Assembly (NCBI GenBank): GCA_002314915.1
Contig: DCHU01000011.1
Coordinates: 1 to 20,639 of the forward strand
DNA from: Caryophanales bacterium UBA1744
GTDB taxonomy: Bacteria; Bacillota_I; Bacilli_A; RFN20; CAG-826
Direction of reading: 5' to 3'
DNA: 20,639 nucleotides
Below, piece by piece: positions 14,766 to 20,639 of the stretch (position 1 is the first letter of the stretch; each line of letters opens with the position of its first letter). A program made the translations under genes and the position numbers. A model generated the notes under the pieces. It was not told where the DNA came from. It saw nothing but the letters and a program-made list of their open reading frames with translations, and searched no databases.

Positions 14766-16292
14766 TTATTCCTCCTCCACCACTACGGATTTGGTCATGA
14801 GTAATCCGACCTCTTCTTTTGTTGCACTTCTTGCATCAACTATTCCTGTGATGTGTCCACCGTTGAGGACTAAGATTCTATCGCTCAACGCGAGCAAGAC
14901 GTCGAGGTCTTCGCCGACGAAGATGACGGCCGAGCCGTTCTCTTTCTGCTCGTTGAGTAAGTTATATATTAAATAAGATGAGTTGATATCGAGTCCACGG
15001 ACTGGATATGCGGCCATAAGTACCTTTGGTACTGATGCAATTTCACGGCCAACCAAGACTTTCTGGACGTTGCCGCCTGATAAGCGCCGGACCGGCGTGT
15101 TGACGCTGTCGGTGACGACTTCGAGGTCTTTGACGATTTGGTCTGTTAACTTTCCAGGCGTCTTTCTATCGAGAAGGTCGAGTTTGCCTTTCTCATAGCT
15201 TCTAAGCATGACGTTGTCGACAAGGTCCATGTTTCCAACAAGACCCATGCCGAGTCTATCTTCAGGAACGAATGCGAGTCTGACGCCTAAGTCTCTGATC
15301 TGTCTTGGACTCTTTAAGCAAAGGTTAACGATTTCTTCGTTCTCTGGGTTGATGTATTCGATTGTGCCACTTTTGATTTTTGAGAGGCCTGCAATTGCTT
15401 CAAGGAGTTCTTTCTGTCCTGAGCCAGCAATGCCTGCGATACCAAGGATTTCTCCGCTTCTTGCGGTGAATTCGATGTTTCTAACGCCTGGGAGACCATC
15501 ATCTCTAATTGTTGAGAGATTCTTGATGATCAAGCGGTCTTTAGGGTCTTTTGGCTCGGTTCTGTCGATATTGAGCTCGACTTTCTTGCCGACCATCATC
15601 TCAGTTAACTGAGATTCACTTGTTTCTTTTGAGTTGACTGAGCCGATGTATTCACCTTTTCTTAAGACGGCAACACGGTCAGAGATTTCCATGACCTCAT
15701 TGAGTTTGTGGGTGATGATAATGATGGATTTGCCATCCTCTTTCATCTTTCTTAAAACATCAAAAAGTTTTCTTGTCTCCTGAGGAGTAAGAACTGCGGT
15801 TGGCTCATCCAAAATGAGGATGTCCGCGCCTCTAAACAAGACTTTGACGATCTCAACAGTCTGCTTCTCAGAGACTGACATATCGTAGATTTTCTTTTTT
15901 GGATCGATGATAAAACCGTATTTGTCCGCGATTTCTTTTACTTTGATGGCGGATTTCTTAAGGTTGAATCTTCCCTCTTCTTTGTATCCTAAGACGATGT
16001 TCTCAGTCGCGCTGAAGACATCGACGAGTTTGAAGTGCTGATGAATCATGCCGATTCCGTGATTGAAAGCATCGATTGGAGATTTGATTGAAACCTCTTC
16101 GCCATTGATGAGAATCGAGCCTGAATCTGGGTAATAGATGCCGGCAATCATGTTCATTAAGGTTGTTTTACCACAGCCATTCTCTCCGAGAAGGGAAAGG
16201 ATTTCTCCCTTTTCGAGGGTAAGGCTCACGTTGTTATTTGCAACAACGCTGCCGAATGTCTTGGTAATGTTTCGGAGTTCGAGTTGGTGCAT
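14766..16292 (-). CDS. nupA: Nucleoside ABC transporter ATPase (tandem nucleotide-binding domains)
   Basis: A 508-residue duplicated ATPase. Domain 1 has Walker A GENGCGKTT (about 36-44), Q-loop MIHQHFKL, signature MSVSEKQ, and Walker B ILILDEPTAVL, with the switch His in IIITHKL. Domain 2 (from about 255) has a divergent P-loop GIAGSGQKELL, a canonical LSGGNVQKV signature, and LMAAYPVRGLD replacing the usual Walker B Glu region. This asymmetry is normal for sugar/nucleoside importers of this class, where only one composite site is fully catalytic. The ATG at 16292 follows a GGAGGGG site. It is separated from bmp by an 80-bp gap holding a terminator-like hairpin, so it is probably made in smaller amounts than the binding protein. 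Confidence 0.92.
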   Translation of the reverse strand: MHQLELRNITKTFGSVVANNNVSLTLEKGEILSLLGENGCGKTTLMNMIAGIYYPDSGSILINGEEVSIKSPIDAFNHGIGMIHQHFKLVDVFSATENIVLGYKEEGRFNLKKSAIKVKEIADKYGFIIDPKKKIYDMSVSEKQTVEIVKVLFRGADILILDEPTAVLTPQETRKLFDVLRKMKEDGKSIIIITHKLNEVMEISDRVAVLRKGEYIGSVNSKETSESQLTEMMVGKKVELNIDRTEPKDPKDRLIIKNLSTIRDDGLPGVRNIEFTARSGEILGIAGIAGSGQKELLEAIAGLSKIKSGTIEYINPENEEIVNLCLKSPRQIRDLGVRLAFVPEDRLGMGLVGNMDLVDNVMLRSYEKGKLDLLDRKTPGKLTDQIVKDLEVVTDSVNTPVRRLSGGNVQKVLVGREIASVPKVLMAAYPVRGLDINSSYLIYNLLNEQKENGSAVIFVGEDLDVLLALSDRILVLNGGHITGIVDARSATKEEVGLLMTKSVVVEEE

Positions 16293-16317
16293 ATCGCCCC
16301 TCCTTCATATTAAGGAT

Positions 16318-16355
16318 AAAAAGAACAAGGAGGGAACAGCATGGGCCGTTCCCTC
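16318..16355 (-). terminator. Terminator-like attenuating hairpin between bmp and nupA
   Basis: On the minus strand GAGGGAAC (16348-16355) and GTTCCCTC (16330-16337) form a perfect 8-bp stem around a 10-nt loop, followed by CTTGTTCTTTTT. It lies just after the bmp stop. No promoter is evident between it and nupA. It probably lets only part of the transcripts run on, giving excess binding protein. Confidence 0.7.
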
Positions 16356-16372
16356 GATAGTTGGTTTTTAAA

Positions 16373-17638
16373 TTAGAATGCGACGTTTAAGAGATTGATT
16401 CCGTCAATCTGGATATCAAAGTATGGAGCTGAACGATACTTTGAAGCGTTTGATTCGTCGAAATGGCCGTTTGTAACGACATTGACGTTTGCGTCTGGTG
16501 CATAGTCTCCATCGATATCAGCTGCATAAGCTGTGAGGTGGCCGTCTGCGTCAACAGTAGCTGCTGTGTTCTTGCCGTTCTTACCATCTGCGTCTGCTGG
16601 GACTACTGTAACAGTGAACTTTGATGTGTCGAAGACGTGTGTTGTTCCAGCGATGAGAGCTGCCTTAACTTCTGCAACCTTCTCTGCTGTTCCTGGAGCA
16701 CATGCTGTGCCGAGGTCTGTTAATTCGACCATGCCATCAGCGAATGAGCCGCAGTAGTCTGTGTCATATGACTTGCCAGCGAGTGTATTGTCGATCATGA
16801 GTTCGAAATATGGCTGCCAGTTGATTCTTGAAGAAACGAGGAATGTATTTGGGCACTTTGCTGCTGTTGAGCCGTTGTATGAGACGTTTGGAACACCCTT
16901 TGCTTCGCAAGCTGAAGGAGCGCCCATTGAGTCAGCGTGCTGTGAAACGATGACTGCACCGCCATCGATTAATGTGTTAGCGCCATTCTTCTCCTTGACT
17001 TCGTCATACCATGAACCTGTGAATGTGACGTCCATTGTAACGTTTGAGACGATTGACTTAACGCCGAGGTACCATGATGTGTAACCTGAGATAACTTCTG
17101 CATATGTGTAAGCACCGATGTATCCGAGCTTGTAGTTTCCGTCTGCGCCAGCTGTGACTGTCTTTGCGTCGATCATTGACTGGAGCTTCATGCCAGCGAC
17201 GACACCTGCGAGATATCTGCCCTGGTAGATTGAAGCGAATGCGTTGTGGAAGTTGGAGATGTTAGCGAACTTTGAGCTTGTGCCTGTTGCGTGGCCGAAG
17301 TTGACTTCTGGGAATTCCTCAGCTGCTTTCTTGATGAAAGCTTCGTGGCCGAATGAATCAGCGAAAACGCCCTTACAACCTGAATCGACTAAGTTAGCAG
17401 CAGCTTCGTAGCAGCCGTTATCTTCGTTGATGCCTGTTGTGACCTTTGCTTCGACTTTCTTAGCGTCGCAAGCCTTCTTGAATCCGTCGATGAAGTTTGC
17501 GTCGTATGTTGAGTTCTCATCGTGAAGTGTGATGAGACCGAACTTAGCACCGCTTGACTTGGTGCCACATGCTACTAATGCAGCGACTGACGCGACTGTC
17601 ATTGCAGCTAAGACAATACCTTTATAACCCTTTTTCAT
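16373..17638 (-). CDS. bmpA: BMP-family nucleoside-binding lipoprotein of ABC importer
   Basis: A 421-residue precursor. It starts MKKGYKGIVLAAMTVASVAA and has the lipobox LVAC at Cys24, so it is a lipid-anchored substrate-binding protein outside the membrane. The BMP/Med family features follow: KFGLITLHDENSTYDANFIDGFKKA, INEDNGCYEAAANLVDSGC, the FGHEAFIKKAAEEFPEVNFGHATG segment, and GRYLAGVVAGMK. It is longer than many relatives because of a C-terminal extension after about residue 330 ending in the RSAPYFDIQIDGI region. The frame opens upstream at 17671, but the ATG at 17638 has a strong AGGAGG site and gives a proper signal peptide. It binds purine nucleosides for NupABC; the guanine riboswitch upstream supports guanosine-type ligands. 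Confidence 0.92.
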   Translation of the reverse strand: MKKGYKGIVLAAMTVASVAALVACGTKSSGAKFGLITLHDENSTYDANFIDGFKKACDAKKVEAKVTTGINEDNGCYEAAANLVDSGCKGVFADSFGHEAFIKKAAEEFPEVNFGHATGTSSKFANISNFHNAFASIYQGRYLAGVVAGMKLQSMIDAKTVTAGADGNYKLGYIGAYTYAEVISGYTSWYLGVKSIVSNVTMDVTFTGSWYDEVKEKNGANTLIDGGAVIVSQHADSMGAPSACEAKGVPNVSYNGSTAAKCPNTFLVSSRINWQPYFELMIDNTLAGKSYDTDYCGSFADGMVELTDLGTACAPGTAEKVAEVKAALIAGTTHVFDTSKFTVTVVPADADGKNGKNTAATVDADGHLTAYAADIDGDYAPDANVNVVTNGHFDESNASKYRSAPYFDIQIDGINLLNVAF

Positions 17639-17642
17639 TTTG

Positions 17643-17713
17643 TTCCTCCTAGAAAAATTGGTTGTAGGCATAATCTCCAGGGGGAAACTATAGGGCTTGG
17701 ATCAAAAACCTGA
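17643..17713 (-). promoter_or_regulatory. Putative expression platform of the purine riboswitch
   Basis: On the minus strand TTTCCCCCTGG (17677-17687) is complementary, with one mismatch in the core, to the bmp ribosome site CTAGGAGGAA (17643-17652). The same TTTCCCCC could instead pair with GGTGGAAA in the aptamer P2 region. Also, TCAGGTTTT (17705-17713) is a perfect complement of AAAACCTGA (17794-17802) on the other side of the aptamer. No clear T-run terminator lies between aptamer and gene, so translational control is more likely. This is inference from base pairing by eye. Confidence 0.4.
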
Positions 17714-17731
17714 TCAAACCATTAAGTTTAA

Positions 17732-17792
17732 TTCGTAGTGCTAGATTACGGTCTAGCGTAGAAACTTTCCACCAATCTGGTAATTATACGAA
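17732..17792 (-). ncRNA. Purine riboswitch aptamer, guanine class
   Basis: On the minus strand all parts of the purine aptamer are present in order: P1 TTCGTA/TACGAA, J1/2 TATAAT, P2 closing a loop containing GG, the conserved J2/3 core GTTTCTAC, P3 GCTAGA/TCTAGC with loop CCGTAA, and J3/1 ACTACG. The residue that contacts the ligand in J3/1 is C, which specifies guanine (adenine riboswitches have U), and U is kept in J2/3 where 2'-deoxyguanosine types differ. L2 GG and L3 CC can make the loop-loop contact. L2 (GATTGG) is shorter than the usual GATATGG. It sits upstream of bmp and should turn the importer down when guanine is plentiful. Confidence 0.88.
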
Positions 17793-17950
17793 GTCAGGTT
17801 TTGAAATCTGACGCTTAATTATTGCATACGCACAACCCTTTTTCGAATGATAAAAAATGTTAACAGTTATGAAACTTTCAAGACTTTTACATCATTTTCA
17901 TATGACAATTATTTGATTACTCTATTTATGTCCTTTGGACATTAAAATAA

Positions 17951-17967
17951 TTAGGTAAAAACGCAAC
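17951..17967 (+). repeat. Dispersed intergenic element, copy D
   Basis: TTAGGTAAAAACGCAAC. It agrees with copy C (8138) at 15 of 17 positions (C for T at two sites). It lies in the divergent bmp/SGNH region with no partner arm. Confidence 0.35.
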
Positions 17968-17996
17968 AGTGAAAAACTATTTTATGATAGGAAAAA

Positions 17997-18010
17997 AGAA
18001 AACGGTTTCA
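17997..18010 (+). promoter_or_regulatory. cre-like (CcpA/LacI-family) operator
   Basis: AGAAAACGGTTTCA matches the catabolite-responsive element pattern TGWAANCGNTNWCA at 13 of 14 positions (first base only differs). It lies about 127 nt upstream of the SGNH lipoprotein gene. That surface carbohydrate-processing genes fall under catabolite control is a plausible inference. No regulator gene is in the window. Confidence 0.4.
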
Positions 18011-18136
18011 GTCTTTGTAACGCATTTTCATGCAAAACGCAAAATCTGCAAATAATGATAAAAAAATGTCAAAAACTGCTGATTTGCAAATATATGTCTT
18101 TATTAAGAAATATCGTTTTGGCAACGAGGAAAACCT

Positions 18137-19195
18137 ATGAAAAACAAATGCTTTTTGTGCGCATCCGCACTACTCGCTTCATTCTCTGTCGTCTCGTGTG
18201 GTAGCAACAGCGAATCAAGCGTTATTGAATCTATCAACCATGGAACAGTCACTTCATTAAGCGTTGTCACCAATCCAACTAAGCTCTCCTATGACAGCGG
18301 GGAACTCTTTGATCCAACCGGAATGGTCATTAACGCCACCTATGAAGACAATTACATCGAGGAAAACGTCGAATACCACGTTGTCGGAGCTTCTACACCA
18401 CTGACCACATCCGCCAATTACGTGACCATCCGTTACAAAGAAGGCGAGGTTGATATCAAGATAACCGTCTCTTTTGCGGGCAATAACGAGAAATACAGTG
18501 TCGAGAATACGCCTGTTCTCGATAATAGACCTTTAGAAGGCAAAACAATGTTCTGGCTCGGTTCATCAGTCACTTATGGAGCGTGTTCCGAAGGTGAGGC
18601 CACCTGCGACTATATCGCCAAGAGACAAAATGCCACCTCAATCAAATGGGCCGTCTCGGGAACAACCCTCTTGGACTCCGATTCAGGTCTTTCAACCGAT
18701 CCCGGGGTAGACGAATCATTAAATGGCAAAAGCTATGTCTATAGACTCGATAACTACATCGCAAAAGAGGATTGCGTTAAGAATGTTGATTATTTCTGCC
18801 TTCAGTTATCCACGAATGACATGTACAAATCAGCCCGTTTCGGCGCTGTCACGGATGCGGACGTAAAAGATATCAACTCATTCAACAAAACCACTACATT
18901 CGGCGCTATTGAGTATATTGTGGCAAAAGCAAAGGAGACTTGGGACTGCAAAGTCGTCATTTGGAGCAATTCCTACTTCCAGAATAACAATTACAAGAAG
19001 ATGGTCGATGCAACTAAAGAGATTGCTTCTAAATGGAACATCGAATTCCTGAATCTATACGAGGATGAGGAGTTCAATAAAATCGGAGACGCGAACAAGG
19101 CCCTATACATGAAGGACAATATCCATCCAACCAAGGCTGGTTATCGCGAATGGTGGGTTCCTAAATTCGAGGAATGCTTGGCATCAATTAAATAA
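18137..19195 (+). CDS. Lipoprotein with bacterial Ig-like domain and SGNH/GDSL hydrolase domain
   Basis: A 352-residue precursor. The signal peptide ends in a lipobox SVVSC (Cys21), followed by a Ser/Asn-rich linker. Residues about 40-112 resemble a bacterial Ig-like (Big_3-type) module (NPTKLSYDSGELFDPTGMVI...TIRYKEGEVDIKITVSF). Residues about 135-350 are an SGNH hydrolase: block I WLGSSVTYG (Ser144; the usual GDS is GSS), block II AVSG (Gly175), block III LSTND (Asn227), block V DNIH (Asp327, His330). Such enzymes often deacetylate or de-esterify glycans. A surface esterase acting on dietary or mucin glycans is likely, but the substrate is not known. It is a single-gene unit, divergent from bmp, with a terminator right after it. 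Confidence 0.85.
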   Translation: MKNKCFLCASALLASFSVVSCGSNSESSVIESINHGTVTSLSVVTNPTKLSYDSGELFDPTGMVINATYEDNYIEENVEYHVVGASTPLTTSANYVTIRYKEGEVDIKITVSFAGNNEKYSVENTPVLDNRPLEGKTMFWLGSSVTYGACSEGEATCDYIAKRQNATSIKWAVSGTTLLDSDSGLSTDPGVDESLNGKSYVYRLDNYIAKEDCVKNVDYFCLQLSTNDMYKSARFGAVTDADVKDINSFNKTTTFGAIEYIVAKAKETWDCKVVIWSNSYFQNNNYKKMVDATKEIASKWNIEFLNLYEDEEFNKIGDANKALYMKDNIHPTKAGYREWWVPKFEECLASIK

Positions 19196-19219
19196 GAGGT
19201 CTAAGAATCCTCTTTTTTT
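19194..19219 (+). terminator. Terminator of the SGNH lipoprotein gene
   Basis: AAGAGG (19194-19199) pairs with CCTCTT (19209-19214) and runs into a seven-T tract. It overlaps the TAA stop codon. Confidence 0.75.
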
Positions 19220-19225
19220 ATGCAT

Positions 19226-19268
19226 AAGAAAAGACCTCTTGGCAAGGAGTCCAGAGGTCTTTCTTTTG
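19226..19268. terminator. Bidirectional terminator between the convergent genes
   Basis: AAAGACCTCT (19230-19239) and AGAGGTCTTT (19253-19262) form a perfect 10-bp stem. T-rich tails follow in both directions (TTCTTTTGTT on plus, TTCTTATG on minus). It ends the GH3/small-membrane-protein operon on the minus strand and backs up the plus-strand terminator. The word AGAGGTCT also occurs at 19195, so alternative pairings are possible. Confidence 0.8.
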
Positions 19269-19706
19269 TTAATTGTCTGTTCCGATGAAGCAGGTGAGGA
19301 CATTACCCACTAATGGGACGGCGATAATTACAACATAAGCTGTGAAGATGCTTGATACTGTCTTGAGCAATTCGCCATTGTTGACGAAGAAAGGAACGCC
19401 CGTGCCAATATCTGCCCATGGGTAACAAGACATTGAGAGATGCTGCCCCAATGCCACGCCGATGAGGACGCATGAGACGATGTCGAGGAATGGGAGCGAT
19501 GTGAACGCGTGGGCCAATCCGACGATACCGCCAAATATGCAAGCCAAAGATGTAACCAGTGAGTAATCCTTGAAGCTGATGTTGCCTTTAACGATTGTTG
19601 CATCGATCACAAGGAATGCGATTCCTGCGATGATTGCTAATGCTGAAGCGGCAACCTGGATGTAGAATCCAAGTTTTCTGTTTTTGAAGGAGAAATTAAG
19701 TTTCAT
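19269..19706 (-). CDS. Small membrane protein coupled to the GH3 gene, unknown function
   Basis: A 145-residue protein with four predicted membrane helices at about 14-34, 46-65, 69-90 and 117-140, a basic N-terminus (MKLNFSFKNRKLG) and an acidic end (GTDN). I do not recognise the family. Its ATG abuts the TAA of the GH3 gene, and its strong AAGGAGGGC ribosome site is formed by the last Lys-Lys-Glu-Gly codons of that gene, so it is translationally coupled to it. The loop between helices 3 and 4 (about 90-117, with CYPWADIGTGVPFF) is probably exposed on one face of the membrane. Coupling suggests a partner or anchor for the glycosidase, but this is inference. Confidence 0.75.
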   Translation of the reverse strand: MKLNFSFKNRKLGFYIQVAASALAIIAGIAFLVIDATIVKGNISFKDYSLVTSLACIFGGIVGLAHAFTSLPFLDIVSCVLIGVALGQHLSMSCYPWADIGTGVPFFVNNGELLKTVSSIFTAYVVIIAVPLVGNVLTCFIGTDN

Positions 19707-20639
19707 TTAATTGCCCTCCTTCTTGACGAAAGTGAAGATGACATATCCAGCGACTGATGCGAGGGCAAGTCCGCCGACAACGCAGTCGATTCCGATGACA
19801 GTTGGCTGCCACCATGGAGTCTTTGACTTGACGACTGTGTCTGCGCCTAATCCGTTGATGAGGAATGAGCGGGAGTATGCATAGAAGAAATGCTTAGCAA
19901 TCTCTCTAGTCTTACCCCAGATGAAGCCGTCACGGCCTAAGATATACTTCTTAACTTCAGTGCATCTTCCAGCGTCGTTGTTGAACTGGTCTGTGCCAGC
20001 TTCGATTGCCGCGCCGGTGAAGATGTAGGTCTGAGCATCTTTAGATGAGTCGGTGATGCTGATGCCCTTGAAGCCCCATTCGTCTCTTAAGACTGTTGTC
20101 ATAAGTGACTTGTATGATGCTGTTGGTTCAGCGCCGAGTCTGTTATAAGCAGACATGTTTCCGAGTGATCCGCCGTCTGTTAATGCACCTTCGAATCCTC
20201 TAAGGTCGCCCTGACGGAGTGTCTGCTCGGTCATCCATGTTGAAACACCGTGTCTATTTGTTTCTTGGTCGTTGCCGCAGAAATGCTTGAACATGCCGAT
20301 CATGCCGTTTTCTGACATTGCAGCGCCCTGAACTCTGCCCATGATATAGGACATCGTTGAGTCTTCTGAATAGTATTCGAAGTTACGTCCTGCATATGGG
20401 GTTCTGTGGAGGTTTGCGCCACCGCCGTAAACTGCGTTGAGTCCGTTCCACTTGCCGTCTTCTGCGAGGAATTTGCCTCTTAATTCAAGAAGTTCCGTAT
20501 TGTAGGTTGAGCAAGCGAGTGTCTCTGCGACATGTAACTTACCGCCTGACTGGAGTCCGTCTGGTCCGTCACCGGATGTGTTCTGTGGGTAACCGACCTG
20601 TTCGATAGCGTCGTTTGCCATCTTTTCTCCAGGGATGTT
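19707..20639 (-). CDS. Membrane-anchored family 3 glycoside hydrolase, C-terminal part (partial)
   Basis: The frame is open to the window edge, so the N-terminus is missing; 310 codons plus stop are visible. The TIM-barrel domain of GH3 is clear: SGDGPDGLQ, GRNFEYYSEDS, MFKHFCGNDQETNRHG (the Lys-His pair), MSAYNRLG, and GFKGISITDSSKD with the nucleophile Asp (usually followed by W, here S). Instead of the large (alpha/beta)6 domain that normally follows, only about 100 residues remain, ending in one membrane helix (VIGIDCVVGGLALASVAGYVIF) and KKEGN. The second GH3 domain is therefore either absent or placed before the barrel, as in permuted Ruminococcus/Butyrivibrio-type enzymes. An internal ATG at 20621 has a GGAG in front of it, but an earlier start is more likely. 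It is probably an extracellular beta-glycosidase. Confidence 0.85.
   Translation of the reverse strand, partial: NIPGEKMANDAIEQVGYPQNTSGDGPDGLQSGGKLHVAETLACSTYNTELLELRGKFLAEDGKWNGLNAVYGGGANLHRTPYAGRNFEYYSEDSTMSYIMGRVQGAAMSENGMIGMFKHFCGNDQETNRHGVSTWMTEQTLRQGDLRGFEGALTDGGSLGNMSAYNRLGAEPTASYKSLMTTVLRDEWGFKGISITDSSKDAQTYIFTGAAIEAGTDQFNNDAGRCTEVKKYILGRDGFIWGKTREIAKHFFYAYSRSFLINGLGADTVVKSKTPWWQPTVIGIDCVVGGLALASVAGYVIFTFVKKEGN

Larger units (their letters stand above)
17830..18136. other. AT-rich divergent regulatory region between bmp and the SGNH lipoprotein
   Basis: No gene is seen here. The bmp promoter must lie upstream of 17792 on the minus strand, but I could not fix it. On the plus strand the region holds a cre-like site, a copy of the dispersed element, a TGTAACG...CATTTTCA half-symmetric sequence (18016-18030), and two TTTGCAAA-like words. 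The SGNH gene has a GAGG ribosome site 7 nt before its ATG. Confidence 0.5.

Noticed and set aside
17639..18136. A small gene or toxin-antitoxin pair in the 498-bp gap
   Set aside because: No frame with a ribosome site and sensible composition was seen; the region is explained by the riboswitch leader and regulatory sites.
20604..20621. ATG at 20621 with a GGAG upstream as the true GH3 start
   Set aside because: The frame is open to the window edge, and the GH3 barrel needs residues before the DGP motif, so the gene most likely starts outside the window.

Overview
The window looks like part of a low-GC Bacillota or Mycoplasmatota-like chromosome, probably an uncultured gut Bacilli lineage (RF39/Erysipelotrichia-like). 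That placement is an inference from gene content and style: strong GGAGG ribosome sites, TAATG-coupled operons, BMP/Nup nucleoside uptake, Cys-anchored lipoproteins and membrane-tethered glycosidases. The standard genetic code fits: every gene is open full length. All 18 visible stop codons are TAA except one TAG. No rRNA, tRNA, CRISPR array, transposase or phage gene is visible.

Layout. (1) 1-3939, minus strand: an isoprenoid operon, dxs-ispH-uppS-nnr. It carries the first and last enzymes of the MEP pathway, the undecaprenyl diphosphate synthase that uses their product for cell-wall lipid carrier, and a NAD(P)HX-repair epimerase cut by the window edge. (2) 4031-8068, minus: marR plus two overlapping genes for a heterodimeric ABC exporter, with a MarR-type palindrome over the marR promoter. 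(3) 8245-9528, plus: a shikimate dehydrogenase-shikimate kinase fusion. (4) 9649-10870, minus: two unknown small membrane proteins, each with its own promoter. (5) 10983-11531, plus: apt, convergent with a DUF389 membrane protein (11567-12454, minus). (6) 12552-17638, minus: a complete purine-nucleoside ABC importer (bmp, nupA, nupB, nupC) behind a guanine-class purine riboswitch, with a terminator-like hairpin between the binding protein and the ATPase. (7) 18137-20639: a divergent SGNH-hydrolase lipoprotein, then on the minus strand the C-terminal part of a membrane-anchored family 3 glycoside hydrolase and a small four-helix membrane protein.

How the genes work together. The riboswitch, the Bmp/Nup importer and apt point to purine salvage controlled by guanine. 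The SGNH lipoprotein and the GH3 enzyme are cell-surface carbohydrate-processing proteins facing the importer across a 498-bp regulatory region. dxs, ispH and uppS form a direct metabolic line to undecaprenyl diphosphate.

Most interesting non-coding signals: the riboswitch with a possible Shine-Dalgarno-sequestering expression platform; several first-in-operon genes that lack a ribosome site and have a -10 box 7 to 10 nt before the ATG (possible leaderless mRNAs); a perfect 8-bp dyad over the dxs promoter; and a dispersed intergenic element, TTAGGTAAWAATGTAAC-like, seen four times and forming large imperfect inverted repeats on both sides of one small membrane-protein gene.
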